Shown piece after piece: positions 57,016 through 64,000 of a stretch of 64,000 nucleotides of DNA (positions are counted from its first letter, which is position 1; each line of letters starts with the position of its first letter). The notes beneath the pieces were generated by a model, which did no database searches, was not told the origin of the DNA, and saw only the letters and a program-made list of their open reading frames with translations. The DNA is from Syngnathus acus (Eukaryota > Chordata > Actinopteri > Syngnathiformes > Syngnathidae): the NCBI RefSeq assembly GCF_901709675.1, contig NC_051087.1, positions 124,001-188,000 on the forward strand, written 5' to 3'. A program made the position numbers and the translations under genes.

Positions 57016-58109
57016 CTACTTCTTGGCAAAGGTGATCTTCATGGCGCAGGTGGCGGTGATGCGGAAGCCTTGCAGGGCGTCCTTGGCCACGCCCGCCTGC
57101 ATCTCGCCTTCAAACTCCACAAAGGCGATGTCGTGCTTGCCGGGAACCAGACGCACCTCCTTGAAGCCCGGGAACCTCACACACACACACGCGCACACAC
57201 AGTTACGCACGCAAGCACAACGCACGCAGATGCCACTTACTGGTTGAAGAGCATGGACAGCATCATTTCGTTGGTTTCCTCGGGTAGGTTGCTGAGGAAC
57301 AGGATGTAGTTTGGCGGGTTGTCGGGGACCTGCAGAGTCAGCAAAGTTACCTTTGAAATGGCTCGACGGATGGCCCGCCGAGTTAAGCTAAGGCCACGTA
57401 CGTACCTGCGCGGGCGGAAGGTGAGCCGGAATCGACGGCACCTGAACACAAGGCCGCAAAACACAAAGTTACATAAGCGGACGTGGCACATCCTGCCGCC
57501 GTACGGGCGTGCGCGCACGACGGCGTTTGGCTCACCGCCACGGCTTTCTTGGCCAGGGCGACGGCTTCCTGAGGTTTCTTCTTCTTGTCCTTCTTCTTGT
57601 CTCGGTCGCCGTGCGCCCCTTTCACCTTGGTGATGACCTCAGAGTCCGTCTTGGCGTACTGGATCCTCTGGCGGGAAGAGGAGAGCGGGCGCGTGGGTGA
57701 AAGGGCGGGACTGGGGCCGTGGGTGGGGGGGTCGCCTACCATGGGTTTGTTGTAGAAGGGGAAGCCCTGCAGCTGGCGCAGGGCGTTGGTAGCGGCGGCC
57801 AGCTCCTTGAAGACCACAAAGGCCTGGCCCCTCATCTTCATGGTCTTGGTGGCCACGATGTCCAGGATCTGGCCAAACTGCGACAGGAGCGCGTACAGGG
57901 AGCGCTTCAACTCTGCACGACAGACATCAGCGCTGTTGGTTGGCTCTTCCTCACGAGCTACTTTGCACAACGCTGAGACAACAAAGAGCACGCAAAAACA
58001 AAGGCGGAGAAGAAAGCAGCCTCGTCCGTCCGTCCGACTACTCACCTTCTTTCTTGACTCTGTCATTGATGTTGTTGATGTAGATGGTGTGGTTGGGCCG
58101 GATGTCCAT
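57016..58109 (-). CDS. snrpb2: U2 small nuclear ribonucleoprotein B''
   Basis: U2 snRNP protein that binds stem-loop IV of U2 snRNA with U2A'. Exons 58046-58109, 57740-57912, 57536-57667, 57406-57441, 57329-57241 (high to low) and 57175-57016; 217 codons plus TAG (human 225). RRM1: [16 protein letters not shown] (RNP2), [16 protein letters not shown] (RNP1), [15 protein letters not shown] Lys-rich linker [12 protein letters not shown] follows. RRM2: [29 protein letters not shown], ending MKITFAKK. The MDIRP start separates it from U1A (SNRPA). A noncoding leader exon probably ends at 58620 (donor gtgagc) and joins the acceptor at 58118. Confidence 0.96.
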
Positions 58110-58620
58110 GACGGAGTCTACGGGGTTCAAAATTAATCGATTACTCGACATTGTCACATGAACATAATCGTTTTTTTTTTAAACAATTCAATAAATGCTC
58201 TCTGAGTGATAGCGCTTAGCTGGACTTGAGTCCTTTTCCCCTCCCCGATGACTAAATAATAGCAAATAAACAAAACTTCTTTGGCTAGCGAAACGTTTTT
58301 TCTATGGTCTACGCTTTGACGCAAATAAACGTGTATGGGACGGAATTATTCCTTCCTCAAATGAGTCGATAGCAGTTTCAAATTGGGATTTAGACACGAG
58401 CGCGAAGAACCTCAATGCGCCGAGCCGCGTCCATTCAAAGCACTAGCCTAGCCGATTAGCCGCCGTTGGTTGGCTGCGCCAGCGACTTTTGACCAAACCA
58501 TTGTTACAGATGTGACCGAACGCAGTCACCACACAACTCGAAAGGCAAACTTTGCTCGGCTCCAGGAGGCGCAAAAGGGAAGAAAGGAGCGAGGCGAGAG
58601 GAAAAAGAAAGCAGCTCACC

Positions 58621-59173
58621 TCTCGCTGCCGCTTCTCACGCTGCCAAACGAGAAACGCCGCCTGCGCTGCGCTTTCGGGCAGCTTTATTATGTACTGCCA
58701 CCAACAGGACTGGAGGTAGAACTACAAGCTGATCGGGGCGGCCACAGCTCTCCAGTATGAATTCATTTCGTCATTAGGTTATTGATGCAAACTTGACTTG
58801 TACAGATTGAACTCAATAGTCACCTTCGAATCCGAAGCTGGATGGGGTTATCTATCTGTCTATCTATCTGTCTGTCTGTGTATGCCTAGTCTAACGTCAC
58901 TGATGACGCGTGAGGCACCGGCTCCTGTTGGCCAATCGACACGCTAGCATAGCAGGCTAATGTTTTCTTCCAGCCGCCGGACTGCCTACCTGCCGGGTAC
59001 TGCTGAGGCCCACGTCACAACAAGTTCGTCTGCCTGCCTGCCGCTGCTGCAAAAAAAATTCTTTGGGGGGGGGTTTGACTCCGGTGCGTTTTATGGACGG
59101 TCCTTCTCCCGCTAGCGGCTAAGCAGCTTTCCGTCTCCCCACAGCAGCCAAGCGGACCGGACCGGGATGAGCC
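58621..59173. promoter_or_regulatory. Probable bidirectional promoter of snrpb2 and kif16b
   Basis: The snrpb2 leader exon and the kif16b start face away from each other across about 0.5 kb, as the linked human genes do. A CTAT/CTGT tetranucleotide repeat lies at 58850-58880. Inferred from layout. Confidence 0.45.
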
Positions 59174-62100
59174 ATGGCGTCGGTTCGGGTGGCTGTCCGA
59201 GTCCGACCCATGAACAAACGGTGAGCTAATGAAAACCAATCCCAGTACTTTTGTGCCACGCACCAAATCGCAGCATATGCTCACAAGTCAATAATAACAC
59301 TTTGCATTCTCATAATGACAACAACAATTTGGCCATTTGTCTTTCTTTGCTCCTGTAAAATGTTGTCACGGCAGCTGGTGAAGCTTAAACAGCAGCAGGT
59401 TTGAGTGAGCAGAATTTCATTTAGCATTTTGCCTCCACACCATGGCCGGCCAGTCAGTCATGGTCTTTTCCAACGTAGTCCCAAGCAGTGGAGTTAGCTC
59501 GGGGGTTCGCTGGCTGGCCGTTCGTTCGGCCGCTCCGACGCGACGTGTGTTGCTCGCTCTTCCAGGGAGAAGGACTTGTCGGCCAAGTGCATCATCAAGA
59601 TGGACGGCGCCAAAACCTCCATCGCCAACCCAAAGGTGTCTGCTGCCGCCGCCGCCGCCGGCCAGTCAAGCGTGGAAAAGCGTCTGAAAGCTCATGGTCT
59701 ACTTTGCCCCCAAAGCTCTCAGAAGGCGCGGCGGGGGACCCGAGCAGGGACTCCCTCAAGACCTTCACTTACGACTTCTCCTACGACTCGGCCGACTCTG
59801 GGAGCTCCGGCTTCGTCACTCAGGAGAAGGTAAAGGCTTGCTGCTCATTTGCCAGTCTCGCTGGGAGAACGCCGACGACTCGTCAGCGGGTCCTTGAATT
59901 GGAGCAGATTGGCAGGAGGCTTTGTGAGGCATAAAAGATCTGGGACAAGCCCTTGTGCGCCTGTGGCAGGTCTTCCGAGATTTGGGCCGCGACGTGCTGA
60001 AGGCGGCCTTTGAGGGCTACAACGCCTGCGTCTTGGCCTACGGTCAGACGGGCTCCGGCAAGTCCTACACCATGATGGGCAATCCGGTAAGCATGAGACT
60101 CAGAGCAGAAGGATGGACCCTCGTGTGGGGGGTGCCCGTCGCCATCCTTTGCTATTTTGCAAATTGTGACCATTTCAGGGAGACGCCGGTCTGATCCCAC
60201 GGATCTGCCAGGGGTTGTTCGGCCGCATCGACGATGCCGCTCGACGGGACGAAGCTTCGTTCCGCACGGAAGTCAGGTGAGCCTCGCTCGGCCGACGGAC
60301 CCCCTCGCCTGGCCGGGACGCTCATCTGTTGGCTCGTCGCAGCTACCTGGAGATCTACAACGAGCGTGTGAGGGACCTTCTGAGGAGGAAGTCTGCTCAG
60401 ACCTGCAACCTGAGGGTCAGGGAGCACCCCAAGGACGGACCTTACGTCCAAGGTCAGACTTTCTTTTACTATGGTCGGAATGGGCCTCGTGGAGCTTAGT
60501 TAGCCTCGAGCTAGTTAGCCATGGGGGCCTTGAAAACAAATAGCTGCAGCATGGTCACTCAGAAGAAACGCTAACAGTACTCACGAGCGCGGGGGTGGGC
60601 GGGGCCTCGTTCCGATCGGCCCGTGTGACTTCAGATCTGTCCAAGCATCTGGTGCAGAACTACAGCGACGTGGAGGAGCTGATGGAGGCGGGAAACACCA
60701 AGCGCACCACCGCCAGCACCGGCATGAACGACACCAGCAGCCGCTCGCACGCCATCTTTACCGTCAACTTCACGCAGGTCCGGAAAAATCCAAACATTCT
60801 TGTCAAACCATACAGTGTAAAAAGAGAGCAAGCTTCAAAACCCCCAAACAAAAGCGTGGAAAATATTACGCACAAATGTGTTACCGATGAAATTGAAAGA
60901 CAAAATAAGATTATTTGAAAATTGTTTGCATTAAAAAAATCGATTTTGAAACATTTTGAACAAGCATTGATTTTTGTCAAAGCATACAAATTCCTTCCGA
61001 CCAAAATCATTTTCACGCCGCCAGCGCTTTGAAAATCCCAAAACACAGACTGAGCGGTTGGTCCTTCAGTCTGTTGGAGTGGACTGTGAAGGCTCCTGCT
61101 TTGCCCCACATCATAAAAGAGACAATGCGAAGGTGATCATAGGAGAGAACGCAGGCCTTTTGTGGGCTCATCTCACAAGCCCCAGCCCAAGGCCGGCCAG
61201 CCACCCAAGGCCGGCCGGGCAACACAGCGGCAGGCTGCTCTTCACTCCTTTCACATGGTCAGTGGGCTGGGCTGCGCTTGTCCGACCCCATCTGCTCCAG
61301 TTGTGGGCCGCCTTCTCCACAGAAAAGCTGCCGGACTTTACAAGAAATGACATGGTCGTAGAATGGCTGATTACATTTTAGGGAAACATTTGCCAGCCAG
61401 CACTGGATCAAATTGAAAAAACAAAACAACTATTTGCTATCGCGTGCCTTTGACTCCTTTGGTGTCGCTACGTTTTTTTCTTGCATGTTATTTTTTTTTT
61501 ACGCATGAAATCGAACAAAACGAGTTCTTGTTCTTTTTTAAATGACTAAATGCAAAGCGCACAATTAGTTAAAAAACAGCAACCTAGCTAAGTTGGAAAA
61601 AAATAAAATAAAGCTTTCAAAGACAAAACAGAGCATCGGCGTTTAAACAAAATCAAATCCGTGTTTTGTTGTCCAGGCCAAGTTTGACGCCGAGATGCCC
61701 AGCGAGACGCTGAGCAAGATCCACCTGGTGGATCTGGCGGGCAGCGAGCGCGCCGACGCCACCGGCGCCGCCGGCGTCCGCCTCAAGGAAGGCGCCAACA
61801 TCAACAAGTCGCTGGTCACGCTCGGCAACGTCATCTCCGCCCTGGGTCAGAAGCCCGCAGCCGGCAAATTTCAAAAGGCACACACGCAGCGATGCCCCCT
61901 TTTTTTGGGTCACGTAGCCGACCTCTGCGCTGATGCTGACGGCAGCCAGAAGAGGAAGTCGCTCTTCGTGCCCTACAGAGACTCCGTCTTGACGTGGCTG
62001 CTGAAGGACAGCCTGGGCGGCAACTCCAAGACCATCATGATCGCAAGTACGCCGGCCGAGTTGAGTCAAAGTTGAGTTGAGTCGAGTCGGAGTTGAAGTC

Positions 62101-64000
62101 CAGTCAAAGTGCAGTCAAAGTCCTGTCGAACCACAGCCCTACCCAACTCGTTTCCTTTGCCCTCCCCAGCCGTGTCCCCCGCCGACGTCAACTACGGCGA
62201 GACGCTCAGCACGCTGCGCTACGCCAACAGGGCCAAGAACATCATCAACAAGCCCACCGTCAACGAAGACGCCAACGTCAAGCTGATCCGAGAGCTGCGG
62301 GCGGAGATCGCGCGACTCAAAGCGCTTCTGCTTAGGGGCAACCAGGTGAGGGAGGGTGGGCCACAGGCCTCGCGGGGGCACCCCTTGGCGTCACGTCACG
62401 CCATGCCACCTCCGTGGCTGTGCTCATTTTTTCAGGTCGCTGTCTTGGACTCACCCACCGCGCTCAGCATGGAAGAGAAGCTGCACCGGAGCGAAGCCAG
62501 GGTCGGCACGCGTTCCATCCATCTCATTTTGGCTGGACCTACGTGCCTTGGATGAGAGGGACGCTCACTCGCTCGCTGCGTGTGTGCAGGTGCTGGAGCT
62601 GACAAAGGAGTGGACCAATAAGTGGAGTGAGACACAGAACATCCTCAAGGTACTGCTTTGCGCTCTTTCTGCCGCTGCTCGCTCAAGCGCCGTTGGCACT
62701 CAGGAGGAGACGCTGGCGCTGCGCAAGGAGGGCACGGGTGTGGTCCTGGACTCGGAGCTGCCTCACCTCCTGGCCATCGACGACGACCTCCTCAGCACCG
62801 GCATCATCCTCTACCACCTCAAGGTCCGAAAAGTCGGCGCCGGCAACGCGCTCTGCCCCGTCTGACGCGCTTCTTTGGCCAACGTCAGGAGGGCCCGACG
62901 TACGTGGGCAGAGAGGACGGCGCCGGGGAGCAGGACATCGGTGAGCCTGGCTGGCTTTTTCCTCCTTGGCTCTACGGCTCCGTTTCAGAAGGCGGCGAGC
63001 GAGCGAGCTAGGACGCTTCCAAACGGCCAGCGTTGCAATCGCAGGCTGGCGGTTCTTTTTGAAAAGTAACCGAAGCCACAAATTGAAAGGTTCATTTGTA
63101 AACCCCTGCCGCGCAGTGGTCCACGGCGCCGACGTGGAAAGCCAGCACTGCGTGTTTGACAACAGCGGCGGGACGGTGACGCTGGTGCCGCTGGCCGCCG
63201 CGCTCTGCTGCGTCAACGGGAGACGTGTGGCCACGCCCACGCGGCTCAATCAAGGTGGGGGGGGGGGCTCCGGGGGCCCGAGCTTGAGAAGCTTATATTG
63301 ACCCGCTGTCTTGGCAGGCGCCGTGGTCCTGCTGGGCAGGACCAACATGTTCCGCTTCAACCACCCCAAAGAGGCGGCAAAGCTGCGGGAGAAGCGCAAG
63401 GTGGACACTTGTTCCTCTTCCCTGCTAAAGCTGGCGCCATCAGCCGCAGTCACACGGCAGGCACGTGCACTAACCCTAACCCCCCCCCCCCCCCCGCAGA
63501 GCGGCCTCTCATCCACCTTGGGCCTGTCGGCGAGCGACCTGTCCAAGTCCTGCGACAACCTCTCAGCCGTCATGCTCTACAACGCGGGGTGACGCAATTC
63601 CAATTCCACTTGCTCGATTCCGTTGGCTTTGCGTGCGCTAAAGGTTGAAAATGCTAAGTGTGCTTTGCGCGCCGCCACCAGGAGGGAGCTGGAGTGTCGG
63701 CAGCGCGAGGAGCTGGACAGGCTGGAGCTGACCAGGTACGTGCGGCAACTTGCCTGCCTCCCTCCCTTCGCAGACCCGCCGCTATGTGTTTTGTGCGAGG
63801 CCAGGCAGCAGATCAAGCAGATGGAGGCCAAGCAGCGCAGCGAGAAGGCCAAGCTGCAGCGCCTCCGGCGGGAGGTGGAGAGCCGGCGCAAGGAGTCTGA
63901 GGAGGCGCGTCAGAGGATCCTGCGCCAGGAGGAAAGCCTGCGCCGCCGCAGCCGCGACATGGAGAGCCGCCTCCGAGACTTCCTGGAGGAGAAGCGGCGC
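59174..64000 (+). CDS. kif16b: Kinesin family member 16B, 5' part (motor and FHA domains)
   Basis: Kinesin-3 motor that moves early endosomes toward microtubule plus ends; its PX domain lies beyond the window. Exons: 59174-59220, 59566-59635, 59716-59829, 59970-60086, 60179-60276, 60343-60452, 60635-60777, 61677-61845, 61918-62046, 62170-62345, 62436-62501, 62590-62649, 62704-62823, 62889-62940, 63117-63254, 63318-63400, 63500-63588, 63682-63735, 63805 to edge; 677 codons so far, in frame throughout. P-loop GQTGSGKS at about 102, switch [10 protein letters not shown], switch II DLAGSER, neck [15 protein letters not shown] domain at about 473-564 ([23 protein letters not shown]), then charged coiled coil. 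ATG 59174 begins [15 protein letters not shown] second fish kif16b copy cannot be excluded. Confidence 0.95.

Overview
The window looks like nuclear DNA from a compact, GC-rich teleost (percomorph-type) genome. Multi-exon genes have short GT-AG introns, microsatellites and minisatellites are abundant, fish-type transposon remnants sit in introns, and the proteins encoded are vertebrate orthologues. One of them is a TPC3-type two-pore channel, a family retained by fish but missing from humans and mice. Exons were joined by hand from splice sites, reading phase and remembered family sequences. For every named multi-exon gene that lies complete in the window, the summed coding exons are divisible by three with one stop at the end.

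Layout. 40-1042 (-): first two coding exons of eif4a3, running off the left edge. 2190-3241 (+): doubtful three-exon small-protein transcript that converges on pex6. 3580-9123 (-): pex6, peroxisomal AAA ATPase, 18 exons. 12747-21563 (+): ttbk1, tau tubulin kinase, with two alternative 3' ends. 21968-27676 (-): tpcn3, two-pore channel, 19 exons. 30501-31880 (+): pgap4, Golgi GPI-GalNAc transferase. 32346-35000 (-): rbm34, head-to-head with tbce at 35519-39592 (+). 40340-44982 (-): ero1b, head-to-head with gtpbp2 at 45903-49477 (+). 50562-52340 (+): rrp36. 52639-52942 (-): two tandem micro-ORFs. 54133-55530 (-): mal. 57016-58109 (-): snrpb2, head-to-head with kif16b at 59174-64000 (+), which leaves the right edge.

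The genes are housekeeping or neuronal and do not form one pathway. What links them is ancestral linkage: pex6, ttbk1, gtpbp2 and rrp36 correspond to human 6p21.1; rbm34, tbce and ero1b to human 1q42; snrpb2 and kif16b to human 20p12. Three head-to-head pairs probably share promoters.

The least expected items are the tandem micro-ORFs (52639-52942), the alternative ttbk1 terminal exons with their own poly(A) signal, the tpcn3 exon with no canonical donor next to an 11-bp tandem repeat, a degenerate repeat that recurs in tpcn3 introns, the Ala after the Walker A lysine of Pex6 D1, a 9-nt microexon in ero1b, and a nearly intact hAT-type MITE in mal intron 1. I saw no bacterial operons, CRISPR arrays, tRNA or rRNA genes.
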